From assembly GCA_040757065.1 (NCBI GenBank), contig JBFLXR010000003.1, positions 118,058 to 182,057 on the forward strand: 64,000 nt of DNA, read 5' to 3'. The first letter of the stretch is position 1, and each line of letters opens with the position of its first letter. The stretch is from JBFLXR01 sp040757065. Its GTDB lineage: Bacteria; Pseudomonadota; Gammaproteobacteria; Burkholderiales; Gallionellaceae. Under the pieces are notes generated by a model. That model worked only from the letters and a program-made list of their open reading frames with translations, ran no database searches and had not been told where the DNA came from. The position numbers and the translations under genes are program-made. Positions 27,138-36,289 of this stretch are shown piece after piece.

Positions 27138-27500
27138 TCACTCCCTGATGCGCTGAAAACTGCGGTAATGATCGGCGCTGTAGTAGCACTCGACCGGCTG
27201 TCCGCAAACAATGCGCCGTGCCCCCCGGTTTCGCTCTCCCGGCGTCGGCACGGTATATTCGCGATAGTAACCGCGCGGATGCGATGGCAAACGGTGTTCG
27301 TAATTGCCGAATACGATCCCGTCGCGCGGATAAGGAAACGGCCCACCCTGCCGGATGAGCCGTAATGTTTCCTGCGCTTCGTGCGGCAGCTCAGCTACCG
27401 CAATTTGCGGAATAGTCTCAACAGCGAATTCGCGCGCCGCTGCATACGGCATCGCCAGCAATAACGCCAGCAGCCACAGACAACGCACGAGTCCGCGCAT
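27138..27500 (-). CDS. Secreted guanyl-specific ribonuclease (barnase/RNase Sa type)
   Basis: 120 residues. A signal peptide (about 1-22, LWLLALLLAMPYAAA) precedes the N1/T1 fold: LPHEAQETLRLI, GGPFPYPRDG, REYTVPTPGERNRGARRIV and YYSADHYRSF. The catalytic residues aligned to RNase Sa are Glu81, Arg92, Arg96 and His111, all present. Cys99/Cys104 may form a disulfide. The neighbouring barstar protects the cytosol. It starts 3 bases after aspS. Confidence 0.92.
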   Translation of the reverse strand: MRGLVRCLWLLALLLAMPYAAAREFAVETIPQIAVAELPHEAQETLRLIRQGGPFPYPRDGIVFGNYEHRLPSHPRGYYREYTVPTPGERNRGARRIVCGQPVECYYSADHYRSFQRIRE

Positions 27501-27503
27501 CGA

Positions 27504-29306
27504 TCAGCCCTTGCTGACTTCCACCGAAGTCTGGTTTTGCTGACGCAGACGGATATGCAGCTCGCGAAGCTGTTTTTCGTCCACACTGCTGGGCGCTTGC
27601 GTCAGCAAGCACTGCGCACGCTGCGTCTTCGGGAAGGCGATCACATCGCGGATCGACTCTGCGCCGGTCATCATGGTCACAATGCGATCCAGACCGAAGG
27701 CCAGCCCGCCGTGCGGAGGGGCGCCGTATTGCAAGGCGTCCAGCAAGAAACCGAACTTGAGTTGCGCCTCTTCCGCATTGATATTCAGCGCGCGGAACAC
27801 TTTGCTTTGCACTTCTTCACGGTGAATACGCACAGAGCCGCCACCGATTTCCCAGCCGTTCAATGCCAAATCGTAGGCTTTTGCCAAACATTTGCCGGGA
27901 TCGCTTTCCAGAAATTTGACATGCTCGTCTTTCGGCGAAGTAAACGGATGATGGCACGCCGTCCAGCGCTTATCGTCTTCGTCGTACTCGAACATCGGGA
28001 AATCCACCACCCACAGCGGTTCCCAAGCCTTACCGTTCACATACCCCTTTTCATGACCGATCTTGCTGCGCAATGCACCCATTGCATCGTTCACGACCTT
28101 GGCTTTATCAGCCCCGAAGAAAATCAGGTCGCCGTTCTGTGCGCCGGTGCGTTCCATAATGGTGCGTAGCGCGGTTTCGTTCAGATTTTTTACGATGGGC
28201 GACTGCAGACCATTTTCGTTCAACTGCGTCACATCGTTGACCTTGATGTAAGCCAGCCCCTTCGCACCATAGATGCCGACGAACTTGGTAAATTCGTCGA
28301 TTTCGCCACGCGTCAACACACTGCCGCCCGGAATACGCAATGCTGCCACGCGACCGTCCGCCGCATTGGCCGGGTTGCTGAACACCTTGAACGCCACGTC
28401 TTTCACCGCGTCGGTCACTTCGGTCAGTTCCAGCGTTACACGCAGATCGGGCTTATCCGAACCGTAGCGACTCATCGCTTCCGCGTGGGTAATGCGCGGG
28501 AACGGGTTTGGCAGTGCGACGTCCATCACCTCCTTGAACACCGTGCGGATCATGTCTTCCATCAGCGCCATGATTTCGCCTTCGCTGAGGAAGGAGGTTT
28601 CAATATCCACCTGCGTAAATTCCGGCTGTCGGTCAGCGCGCAAATCTTCGTCGCGGAAACACTTGGTAATCTGATAGTAGCGGTCGAAGCCGGCCACCAT
28701 CAGCATTTGCTTGAACAACTGCGGCGATTGCGGCAACGCGAAAAACTCACCCGGATGCACGCGCGATGGCACCAGGTAGTCGCGCGCACCTTCCGGCGTG
28801 GACTTGGTCAGCATCGGCGTTTCGATGTCGATAAAACCTTTGCCGTCCAGATAGCGGCGGAACGCCATGCTGGTTTTGTAACGCAGCATCATATTCTTTT
28901 GCATTTGCGGACGGCGCAGATCCAGCACGCGGTGCGTCAGGCGTACGTTTTCCGAAAGGTTTTCGTCGTCCAACTGGAACGGCGGGGTCACCGAAGCGTT
29001 CAGCACTTCGATTTCGTGGCACAGCACCTCGATCTCACCGCTGGTAATGTTCGAATTAGTCGTGCCTTCCGGACGGCGACGCACCTTACCGGTAATGCGC
29101 AGCACGAATTCGTTGCGCACCGATTCGGCCACTTTGAACATATCGGCGCGATCGGGATCGCATACGACTTGCGCCAAACCCTCGCGGTCGCGCAAATCGA
29201 TGAAAATCACCCCGCCGTGATCGCGGCGGCGATGCACCCAGCCGCACAGAGTGACGACTTGGTCGAGTTGAGAGGCATTCAAATGTCCGCAGTAATGGGT
29301 ACGCAT
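27504..29306 (-). CDS. aspS: Aspartyl-tRNA synthetase
   Basis: 600 residues, bacterial type. An N-terminal OB-fold anticodon domain (VTLCGWVHRRRDHGGVIFIDLRD), class II motifs 2 (FRDEDLRADRQPEFTQVDIE) and 3 (AFGLDRIVTMM), and the inserted GAD domain at about 290-410. It charges tRNA-Asp (and possibly tRNA-Asn, as in non-discriminating forms). Confidence 0.98.
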   Translation of the reverse strand: MRTHYCGHLNASQLDQVVTLCGWVHRRRDHGGVIFIDLRDREGLAQVVCDPDRADMFKVAESVRNEFVLRITGKVRRRPEGTTNSNITSGEIEVLCHEIEVLNASVTPPFQLDDENLSENVRLTHRVLDLRRPQMQKNMMLRYKTSMAFRRYLDGKGFIDIETPMLTKSTPEGARDYLVPSRVHPGEFFALPQSPQLFKQMLMVAGFDRYYQITKCFRDEDLRADRQPEFTQVDIETSFLSEGEIMALMEDMIRTVFKEVMDVALPNPFPRITHAEAMSRYGSDKPDLRVTLELTEVTDAVKDVAFKVFSNPANAADGRVAALRIPGGSVLTRGEIDEFTKFVGIYGAKGLAYIKVNDVTQLNENGLQSPIVKNLNETALRTIMERTGAQNGDLIFFGADKAKVVNDAMGALRSKIGHEKGYVNGKAWEPLWVVDFPMFEYDEDDKRWTACHHPFTSPKDEHVKFLESDPGKCLAKAYDLALNGWEIGGGSVRIHREEVQSKVFRALNINAEEAQLKFGFLLDALQYGAPPHGGLAFGLDRIVTMMTGAESIRDVIAFPKTQRAQCLLTQAPSSVDEKQLRELHIRLRQQNQTSVEVSKG

Positions 29307-29337
29307 GGTTTAATCAGTTAGCAATAAATTCAGAAAA

Positions 29338-29952
29338 TCAATTCGGCAGCGTCTGGCTGGCCTGTTGTTCCGGCGCCGCCACCACTCCCATGGAAACAAT
29401 CGATTTCAGCGCCACATCGACGCTCATATCGAGTTCGATCACATCCGCCCGGCGAACGTAAAAATAAAAGCCGTTGACCGGGCTGGGCGTAGTCGGTATG
29501 AATACCGCCACATACTCTTCATGCAGCGCATGCGACACTTCGCCCGGCACGCCGGTTTGGAAAGCCAGCGACCATGCTTCAGGATGCGGATAACGCACCA
29601 GCAGCACCTTGCGAAACGATTGCCCGTTGCCGGACAACAGCGTATCGCTGACTTGCTTGACGCTGTTGTAAATCGAATTCACGAACGGTATGCGACGCAA
29701 CAAACCGTCCCAATAGACCAGCACGCGCTGACCGAACACATTTCGCGCCAGCAGACCGGTACCGATCACCACCGCCACGGTCAGGATTACCCCCAGCCCC
29801 GGGATGTGCATGCCCAATACATTATCGGGATGCCAGGCTTTCGGCAGCAAGTTCAGCGTCTGATCCATTGTCGAAATGGTCAGATTAAGCACCCACAGGG
29901 TAATCCCCAGCGGCACCCACACCAGCAGACCTGTCAGCAGGTATTTTTTCAT
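29338..29952 (-). CDS. DUF502 family membrane protein
   Basis: 204 residues from the ATG at 29952, which overlaps the fmdB stop (ATGA). Two TM segments (about 5-25 and 55-75) are followed by the conserved block VYWDGLLRRIPFVNSIYNSVKQ and VFIPTTPSPVNGFYFYVRRADVIELDMSVD. Function unknown. An aspS-DUF502-fmdB order is conserved in many betaproteobacteria. Confidence 0.92.
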   Translation of the reverse strand: MKKYLLTGLLVWVPLGITLWVLNLTISTMDQTLNLLPKAWHPDNVLGMHIPGLGVILTVAVVIGTGLLARNVFGQRVLVYWDGLLRRIPFVNSIYNSVKQVSDTLLSGNGQSFRKVLLVRYPHPEAWSLAFQTGVPGEVSHALHEEYVAVFIPTTPSPVNGFYFYVRRADVIELDMSVDVALKSIVSMGVVAAPEQQASQTLPN

Positions 29953-30173
29953 GCGTGACCGCCCGCCATCGGGCATGCGCAACAACTGCCGCAGGACGCC
30001 GGCTGCGCAGGTACGCCACTACCGATTTTCGACACCACCCCAGCAGCGGATAGTTGCTTGGTAAAAGTCTCCTGCCCGCACTCCGGACAAGCGGTCAGAG
30101 GCGCATCGGCAATCTTTTGCATCACATCTTTTTGTGCGCCGCAGCTCGTGCAACGGTATCCGTACATAGGCAT
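29949..30173 (-). CDS. FmdB-type zinc ribbon protein
   Basis: 74 residues. MPMYGYRCTSCG and ACPECGQ form a four-cysteine zinc ribbon; the C-terminal tail adds CGSCCACP. Proposed as a regulatory or nucleic-acid-binding protein; function not established. A strong AGGAGGT site precedes it and it is the first gene of the nine-gene run ending at clsB. Confidence 0.9.
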   Translation of the reverse strand: MPMYGYRCTSCGAQKDVMQKIADAPLTACPECGQETFTKQLSAAGVVSKIGSGVPAQPASCGSCCACPMAGGHA

Positions 30174-30334
30174 TCAGACCTCCTACAGCAGCAATCTCAA
30201 AGTCAAAGCAGCGCATTATATCAAACGCAAGCCTTTCACACCCATCCCGTCACTGACAAGTTGCACGCAAACATTGCTAATAGGCATTGCTTCCGGGAGA
30301 ATTAGCGCATTCTAATGCATCTCATTCAGGCCTT

Positions 30335-31153
30335 ATGACCGCAGACCACACTTTCGATACCGGCATCGTCGCCGACTTGCGCGCGCAACTCGACCGACAC
30401 CCCGTATACAGCGCTGTACGCACACTGGAAGACCTGCGCTGCTTCATGCAGCACCACGTCTATTCGGTATGGGACTTTATGTCGGTTGTGAAATACTTGC
30501 AGCAACATATCGCGCCGACCGCCTATCCGTGGAAACCGCGCAGCGCACCAGCCATACGCTATTTTATTAACCAATTAGTTCTGGAAGAAGAGTCCGATCA
30601 AGGCCTGCCCGACGCAAGCGGCCAACCCACCTACGCCAGCCACTTCGAACTCTATTGCAGCGCCATGCGCGAGGTCGGCGCAGACCCGTCTCCGGCATTG
30701 CACTTCGCTGAAATCGCCGCCGACCGCAGCATCGAAACCGCATTGGCGCGCAACGACATCCCCGAAGCCTCGCGCCGTTTCGTGCGCAGCACCTTCGATT
30801 TTCTGGCAAGCGACAAACCTCACGAGGTCGCCGCCGCCTTCGCGCTCGGCCGCGAACACATTATTCCGGGAATGTTTCGCGCTTTTCTGGCGAACATGGG
30901 CATTACCGAGCAGGATGCCCCTGCATTTCATTACTACCTGAAACGGCATATTTATTTGGATGCCGACTTTCACGGCCCGATTTCGCTGCAACTTCTCAAC
31001 GAATTATGCGCAGGCGACCCTGCCCGGTTGCATGAAGCCGAAAATGCCGCCCGCGCCGCCATCGAGGCCCGCATCGGCTTTTGGAATGGCGTCTTGCAAC
31101 AACTGACAACGAACAGCACTACCCCCAAGCCACACCAAACAACAAGACTGTAG
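30335..31153 (+). CDS. DUF3050 family protein (haem-oxygenase-like fold)
   Basis: 272 residues from MTADHTFDTG. The pattern HPVYSAVRTLEDLRCFMQHHVYSVWDFMSVVKYLQ, LVLEEESDQG and HFELYCSAMREVGAD, then FYHYYLKRHIYLDADFHG-like AFHYYLKRHIYLD, places conserved His/Glu residues as in di-metal haem-oxygenase-like proteins of the DUF3050 group. This suggests an oxidase of a small molecule; no substrate is known. It is divergent from fmdB and convergent with gloA. Confidence 0.82.
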   Translation: MTADHTFDTGIVADLRAQLDRHPVYSAVRTLEDLRCFMQHHVYSVWDFMSVVKYLQQHIAPTAYPWKPRSAPAIRYFINQLVLEEESDQGLPDASGQPTYASHFELYCSAMREVGADPSPALHFAEIAADRSIETALARNDIPEASRRFVRSTFDFLASDKPHEVAAAFALGREHIIPGMFRAFLANMGITEQDAPAFHYYLKRHIYLDADFHGPISLQLLNELCAGDPARLHEAENAARAAIEARIGFWNGVLQQLTTNSTTPKPHQTTRL

Positions 31154-31154
31154 T

Positions 31155-31544
31155 TTACGAGGGGTACCTCTCGATCAGCTCAATCAAATAGCCGTCCGGG
31201 TCGCGCAAAAACGCGATCACCGTCGTGCCGTGCTTCATCGGCCCGGCTTCGCGCACCACCTGCCCGCCCGCCTGACGAACCTGATCGCAATACGCCTTGG
31301 CATCCTCCACCTCCAGCGCAATATGACCGAACGCATTGCCATGCTCGTACTGACTCGTATCCCAATTGTAGGTTAGCTCAATAGCGGATTGCTCCGATTC
31401 ATCCGCATAACCGACAAAAGCCAGAGTAAAACGCCCCTCCGGATAATCTTTGCGGCGCAGCAAGCGCATGCCCAACACTTGGGTATAAAACCTGACCGAA
31501 CGATCCAAATCAACCGTACGCAACATAGTGTGCAAAATTCTCAT
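31155..31544 (-). CDS. gloA: Lactoylglutathione lyase (glyoxalase I)
   Basis: 129 residues from MRILHTMLRTVDLDRS; an ATG further upstream has no ribosome site while GAGAGG precedes this one. Metal ligands His5, Glu56, His74 and Glu122 match E. coli GloA exactly, implying the Ni/Co-dependent type. It converts the methylglyoxal-glutathione hemithioacetal to S-lactoylglutathione. Confidence 0.96.
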   Translation of the reverse strand: MRILHTMLRTVDLDRSVRFYTQVLGMRLLRRKDYPEGRFTLAFVGYADESEQSAIELTYNWDTSQYEHGNAFGHIALEVEDAKAYCDQVRQAGGQVVREAGPMKHGTTVIAFLRDPDGYLIELIERYPS

Positions 31545-31604
31545 AACCGACCTCTCGCAAAATGGCAGGCGCTGAATATATACAAATCGAACAGGCAAAA
31601 AAAT

Positions 31605-31626
31605 CCCCCAAGCATCAGCTTGGGGG
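31605..31626 (-). terminator. Intrinsic terminator downstream of tRNA-Leu(UAA)
   Basis: A perfect 9-bp stem CCCCCAAGC/GCTTGGGGG with a 4-base loop. On the minus strand a run of seven T follows directly. It would end the tRNA transcript and insulate gloA. Confidence 0.82.
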
Positions 31627-31738
31627 CAATCCAGGTCCAAAAGGGAGATTGGACGCCTGCTCAATCAGGGAGGAGGGTGAGCAGGCAACGACAGAGATGT
31701 CGTTCATACACCGTTAGTCACCGAATTTTTTTGAAAGT

Positions 31739-31765
31739 TCCAGGAAAATTAAAATTTTTCCTGGA
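31739..31765 (-). terminator. AT-rich hairpin after the tRNA gene
   Basis: A perfect 10-bp stem TCCAGGAAAA/TTTTCCTGGA with a 7-base loop, 44 bases past the tRNA 3' end. No clean T-run follows, so it may be a 3' processing or stability element. Confidence 0.45.
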
Positions 31766-31808
31766 GAGAAAAACAAAACACACAACACACTGTTTTGTTT
31801 ACATAAAA

Positions 31809-31897
31809 TGGTGCCCGGAACCGGAATCGAACCGGTACAACTCTTTCGAGTCGACGGATTTTAAGTCCGTTGTGTCTACCAATTTCACCACCCGGGC
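31809..31897 (-). tRNA. tRNA-Leu (anticodon UAA)
   Basis: 89 bases with encoded CCA. The acceptor GCCCGGG pairs with TCCGGGC, the D-arm has the AAATTGGTAGAC core, the anticodon stem CGGAC/GTCCG (loop containing TAA) follows, then a long variable arm and the GGTTCGAATCC T-arm. The long variable arm and UAA anticodon mark it as class II tRNA-Leu. Confidence 0.97.
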
Positions 31898-32133
31898 TTG
31901 GGGATTTTACTACCAACTTTCCATTTGTTTTCAATCAGTTATTATTGACAATCCAAAGAGCCAAACTGATTAAAAACAGGCAAAAGGTATATAACGAAAA
32001 TATATAAGCCCATACCACAGCCGTACCACTCAAAAGCATTCCTAGTTGGTAGAATGCAAAATTGGAGCGTTTCTATGCATAAGCATAACTAGCAAGTGAA
32101 TTTTACATCATCTCTACTAGATGGGCTAACACT
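31898..32133. other. AT-rich spacer without recognised genes
   Basis: About 240 bases upstream of tRNA-Leu(UAA), distinctly AT-richer than the surrounding genes. No open frame with a ribosome site, tRNA or clear terminator is visible. The tRNA promoter should lie at its left end. Confidence 0.5.
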
Positions 32134-32378
32134 TCAAAAAATCCGATCATCATAGATCAGTCGTTTCGATAAAAAATTCACACACTCAGAATAAGAAAAT
32201 GGCTTGCTGAAAAAGTATCCTTAGGCATATTCGCAGCCAAATTCCCTAACGAACTTTAACTGCTCTCTGTTTGGTTCACTTCAGCCACCGATTCCAATCC
32301 AAATGCTTTGGCTATCTGAAGGATAGCTTTAACCACCTCTGCATCCCCGCTGTTAAGCAGCATATCCCGCACCAAAGA
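32134..32378 (-). pseudogene. Decayed C-terminal fragment of an EAL-domain gene
   Basis: Reading the minus strand from about 32378 gives RSLVRDMLLNSGDAEVV, KAILQIAKAFGLESVAEVNQ, then after a frameshift EQLKFVREFGCEYA, a TAA where EAL proteins have Gln, and GYFFSKPFSYSECVNFL. This is the end of a cyclic-di-GMP phosphodiesterase domain (compare VAEGVE...FAQGYHYGKP in the intact protein at 21-23 kb). One frameshift, one stop and no 5' part: a dead remnant. Confidence 0.85.
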
Positions 32379-32475
32379 GCGGCCGCCACAACTAAATCTT
32401 TCCGATTATTTAGATAATACGATCAACACTCGATCGCGAGGCAACGGGACTCGGCCCGCATCGGATGATCTGCCC

Positions 32476-33507
32476 TCACCCGCCGGTCATCGACATGACG
32501 CGGATAATCTTATCCGGCTGCTCGGCAAACTCATGCCGTTGCGGCTTCAGCTCGATAGCGCGGCGTATCGCGTTATCCAGTTCGTCATCTCCGACACCTG
32601 CGCGCAAGAGCGGACGCAGCGCGACTTTATGCTCCTGCCCCAGACACAGATAAAGCGTGCCATCCACTGACAACCTGACCCGATTGCATGTTTCGCAAAA
32701 ATGCTGCGACAGGGGCGTGATGAAACCGATGCGGTTTTTCCCATCCTGCGAGACCAAATAGCGCGCGGGCCCGCCTCCCTGCACCAGGCCGTCCAACAAA
32801 CCGAAGCGCTCTTGCAGGCGCCGGCGGATAGGTTGCAAATCCACATAGCCGGCATTGCGTCCCGTATCGCCCACCGGCATAGTTTCAATCAGCCGTAAAA
32901 CAAAACCGTGACGAAAGCAAAACTCTGCCATCGCGTCGATTTCGCCTTCATTGACTCCTGCCATCACAACCATATTGATTTTGATGATCGAAAATTCACA
33001 CGATTTCGCCGCCGACAGCCCCTCCAATATGTGCGCCAGCGCATCGCGCCGCGTAATACCGTGCAATCGCTCCGCACAAAGCGAATCGAGACTGACATTA
33101 ATCCGGTTAATGCCCGCCGTTTTAAGATCGGCCGCATGCTGCGCCAGTTGCGTGCCATTGGTGCTGAGCGACAGATCCGCCACGCCGGGCAGCCGCGCAA
33201 GCCGCGCCGCCAGACCACTCACCCCCCGGCGCAACAAAGGCTCGCCGCCGGTGATTCTGAAACGATACGTTCCCATGCGCGCAAAAGCCGCGACAACGCG
33301 CTCGATTTCATCGAAAGTCAGCCAATCCCGCGGCTCTTCATAATCGCTGAAACCCTGCGGCATACAATAACTGCACCGCATATCGCAACGGTCGGTCACC
33401 GACAGACGGAGATAGTCCACGCGCCGACCGAACCGATCCTGCAATGATGCGCTTCGGCTATAACCTGCAACTTCGGGCAGCTCAAAACATTCCCGATCCG
33501 ACAACAA
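32476..33507 (-). CDS. moaA: GTP 3',8-cyclase MoaA
   Basis: 343 residues, radical SAM. The first 4Fe-4S site is Cys41, Cys45, Cys48 (CDMRCSYC), with the GGEPLLR motif next; the second C-terminal cluster uses CETCNRVRLS and a Cys near 280; the protein ends in Gly-Gly as in active MoaA. It starts molybdopterin synthesis, the cofactor needed by NasA in the same operon. It lies 33 bases after nirD. The rest of the moa pathway is not in the window. Confidence 0.95.
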   Translation of the reverse strand: MLSDRECFELPEVAGYSRSASLQDRFGRRVDYLRLSVTDRCDMRCSYCMPQGFSDYEEPRDWLTFDEIERVVAAFARMGTYRFRITGGEPLLRRGVSGLAARLARLPGVADLSLSTNGTQLAQHAADLKTAGINRINVSLDSLCAERLHGITRRDALAHILEGLSAAKSCEFSIIKINMVVMAGVNEGEIDAMAEFCFRHGFVLRLIETMPVGDTGRNAGYVDLQPIRRRLQERFGLLDGLVQGGGPARYLVSQDGKNRIGFITPLSQHFCETCNRVRLSVDGTLYLCLGQEHKVALRPLLRAGVGDDELDNAIRRAIELKPQRHEFAEQPDKIIRVMSMTGG

Positions 33508-33540
33508 TTTTCCGGCTCCGGCAGGGCTTTAATACCCGTA

Positions 33541-33852
33541 TTAAGCGAGTCGCAACAGCAATACGCCGTTCTCGACCTTCACATCCAGCGTTTTGGTGCA
33601 CCCCTTGTCCGGCGCAACAGCCTGCCCGTCCCCCAGGCCAATATTCCATCCGTGCAGAGGACAAGCCACGGTTTGTCCGAAAACGATACCCTGCGAAAGC
33701 GGCCCGCCTTTGTGCGGACACTTGTCATGTAAAGCGAACACGCGGTCGTCGTCCGTGCGAAACAGCGCAATATCGCCCTGTGCGGATTTCACGACACGCG
33801 AGCCGAGCGGCGGGATGTCCTCCAAATTTGCCACGGGTTGCCAGTTTTCCAT
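33541..33852 (-). CDS. nirD: Nitrite reductase small subunit NirD
   Basis: 103 residues from MENWQPVANLEDIP. A Rieske-type fold with both ligand pairs intact: Cys45/His47 (CPHKGG) and Cys64/His67 (CPLHGW). Many NirD proteins have lost these ligands, so this one probably still holds a 2Fe-2S cluster. It partners with NirB, 10 bases upstream. Confidence 0.93.
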   Translation of the reverse strand: MENWQPVANLEDIPPLGSRVVKSAQGDIALFRTDDDRVFALHDKCPHKGGPLSQGIVFGQTVACPLHGWNIGLGDGQAVAPDKGCTKTLDVKVENGVLLLRLA

Positions 33853-33862
33853 GATGTTTTCC

Positions 33863-36289
33863 TTATCGAATTGTGAGGGGTGCGAATTCGCGTTGATCGA
33901 CATTCCCGACCGCCCAGGGATCTTTTTCTTCCTGTAGCGCATAAAGTAAGCGCGCATACAAAGCCTTGCGATTGGCAGCATCTTCGATAACACGCTGCTT
34001 CACATACTCCAATCCCACCCGCTCGACATAATGTACGGTACGATCCAGATAGCGCGCCTCTTCGCGGTATAGCTGGAGAAAAGCGCCGGCGTATTCCATC
34101 ACTTCCTCGGCGGTTTTCACTTTAACGAAAAACTGGGCGACCTCGGTTTTAATGCCGCCATTGCCCGCCACATAGATTTCCCACCCTGAATCCACCCCGA
34201 TCACACCGACGTCCTTAATCCCGGATTCGGCGCAATTGCGCGGGCAGCCGGAAACGGCAATTTTCACCTTATGCGGCGCATACATCTTCCATAATGCGCG
34301 CTCGATCTCGATCCCCAGCTGTGTCGAATCCTGCACGCCGAACCGGCACCATTCGCTGCCCACGCAGGTTTTTACGGTACGCAATGCCTTGGCATAGGCA
34401 TGACCGGAAGGCATGTCCAGATCGGCCCAGACCTTAGGCAAATCCTCCTTCTTAATACCGAAAAGGTCGATGCGCTGTCCGCCTGTTACCTTGATCGCGG
34501 TAATTTTGTATTTATCCGCCACATCGGCGATCCGGCGCAATTGCGCGGCATTCGTCGTACCGCCCCACATGCGCGGCACGACGGAAAAGCTGCCGTCCTT
34601 CTGGATATTGCCGTGTGCGCGTTCGTTAATGAAGCGAGACTGAGGATCGTCTCTCGATACGCGCGGATGCGCGCATAGCAGATAGTAATTGAGCGCCGGA
34701 CGGCAGCTTGCGCAACCGTTGGGAGTCCGCCATGCAAGGGACTGCATAACTTGAGGAATCGAAAGCAAGGTTTGCTCGCCGATAGCCTTGCGAACCTCTT
34801 CGTGCGTCAGGTCGGTGCAACCGCACATCGGCTTGGTTGCCGCCAACTGCGGTGCATACGCCCCCCCGACGGCAGAAGCGAGGATTTGTTCTACCAGCCC
34901 GGTACAAGAACCGCAGGACGCGGATGCCTTGGTGTGCTTGCGCACCTCGTCCAGCGTAAACAATCCTTGTTCCTTGATCGCCCGGACAATCGTACCTTTG
35001 CAGACCCCGTTACACCCGCAAACCTCCATCTCATCCGGCATGTCTGCCGCACTGTTCTGTCCCTGATGTCCGGTATTGCCCAAATGCGACTGCCCGAACA
35101 ACAAATGATCTCTGATTTCCGAGACGTTCTTGCCGTCGCGCAGCAACTGGAAATACCATGAACCGTCCTTGGTATCCCCATACATTACCGCACCGACCAC
35201 TTGATCGTCGCGCAACACCAGTTTTTTATATACGCCACCCGCGGCATCGTGCAACACAATCTCTTCGGTGCCATCGTCTCCGATGAAGTCTCCGGCAGAG
35301 AATAAGTCAATGCCGGTAACCTTGAGTTTGGTCGAAGTTACCGAGCCTTCGTAGCGGGCAATCCCCATACGCGCCAGATGATTCGCGCACACCTTGCCTT
35401 GCTCGAACAGCGGCGCCACCAGCCCATACGTCGTACCGCGATGAGACACGCACTCGCCTACCGCATAAATACTGGGATCATAAGTCTGCATAGTATCGTC
35501 CACGACGATGCCGCGATTGCAATAAATTCCGGCAGATTCGGCCAGTGCGGTATCGGGGCGGATGCCGACCGCCATCACCACAAGATCGGCGGGGATTTCG
35601 CTGCCGTCCTTAAAACGTATTGCGGAAACGCGCCCCTGCGCGTTCCCGACCAGTTCCTGCGTCTGTTTTTCCAATAAAAACTTCAGCCCTTTCGCTTCCA
35701 GTGAACTCTGCAGCATTTTTGCCGCCGTACGATCCAACTGACGCTCCATCAGCCAAGGCATGAGATGCACCACCGTCACATCCATCCCGCGCAAAGCCAA
35801 TCCGTTTGCGGCCTCCAGCCCAAGCAGCCCGCCGCCGATCACCACTGCATGGCGGTATTTCTGCGCCGCCTCGATCATCGCATTGGTATCGTGAATATCC
35901 CGATAGCCAATGACCCCTTCAAGCGCCTTACCCGGCACCGGCAAAATAAAGGGCGTAGAACCCGTAGCCAGCAGCAATCTGTCGTATTCCGCCACAGTAC
36001 CGTCTTCGGCACGCACCGTTTTATTGAAGCGGTCTATGCGCACAACCTTCTTGCCCAGATGCAGCCTGATATCATGCTGCGCATACCAATCGAGATCGTT
36101 CAGGATAATGTCTTGCAGTTGCTGCTCGCCCGCCAGCACCGGCGACAGCATGATGCGGTTATAGTTGGGATACGGCTCTGCGCCGAAAACGGTGATGTCG
36201 TACATATCCGGCGCAAGTTTGAGTAACTCCTCCAGCGTACGTACCCCGGCCATGCCGTTACCGACCATGACTAGTTCCATCTTTTTCAT
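33863..36289 (-). CDS. nirB: Assimilatory nitrite reductase large subunit NirB
   Basis: 808 residues. N-terminal FAD/NAD(P)H oxidoreductase (VMVGNGMAGVRTLEEL, LLATGSTPFILP, VIGGGLLGLEAANGLA), two BFD-like 2Fe-2S domains (CGCNGVCKG...CGSCTG and CGCTDLTHEE...CASC), then a sirohaem/4Fe-4S nitrite reductase domain with CVGSEWC and CPRNCAESG. It reduces nitrite to ammonium with six electrons from NAD(P)H. The ATG overlaps the nasA stop by 4 bases. Confidence 0.97.
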   Translation of the reverse strand: MKKMELVMVGNGMAGVRTLEELLKLAPDMYDITVFGAEPYPNYNRIMLSPVLAGEQQLQDIILNDLDWYAQHDIRLHLGKKVVRIDRFNKTVRAEDGTVAEYDRLLLATGSTPFILPVPGKALEGVIGYRDIHDTNAMIEAAQKYRHAVVIGGGLLGLEAANGLALRGMDVTVVHLMPWLMERQLDRTAAKMLQSSLEAKGLKFLLEKQTQELVGNAQGRVSAIRFKDGSEIPADLVVMAVGIRPDTALAESAGIYCNRGIVVDDTMQTYDPSIYAVGECVSHRGTTYGLVAPLFEQGKVCANHLARMGIARYEGSVTSTKLKVTGIDLFSAGDFIGDDGTEEIVLHDAAGGVYKKLVLRDDQVVGAVMYGDTKDGSWYFQLLRDGKNVSEIRDHLLFGQSHLGNTGHQGQNSAADMPDEMEVCGCNGVCKGTIVRAIKEQGLFTLDEVRKHTKASASCGSCTGLVEQILASAVGGAYAPQLAATKPMCGCTDLTHEEVRKAIGEQTLLSIPQVMQSLAWRTPNGCASCRPALNYYLLCAHPRVSRDDPQSRFINERAHGNIQKDGSFSVVPRMWGGTTNAAQLRRIADVADKYKITAIKVTGGQRIDLFGIKKEDLPKVWADLDMPSGHAYAKALRTVKTCVGSEWCRFGVQDSTQLGIEIERALWKMYAPHKVKIAVSGCPRNCAESGIKDVGVIGVDSGWEIYVAGNGGIKTEVAQFFVKVKTAEEVMEYAGAFLQLYREEARYLDRTVHYVERVGLEYVKQRVIEDAANRKALYARLLYALQEEKDPWAVGNVDQREFAPLTIR

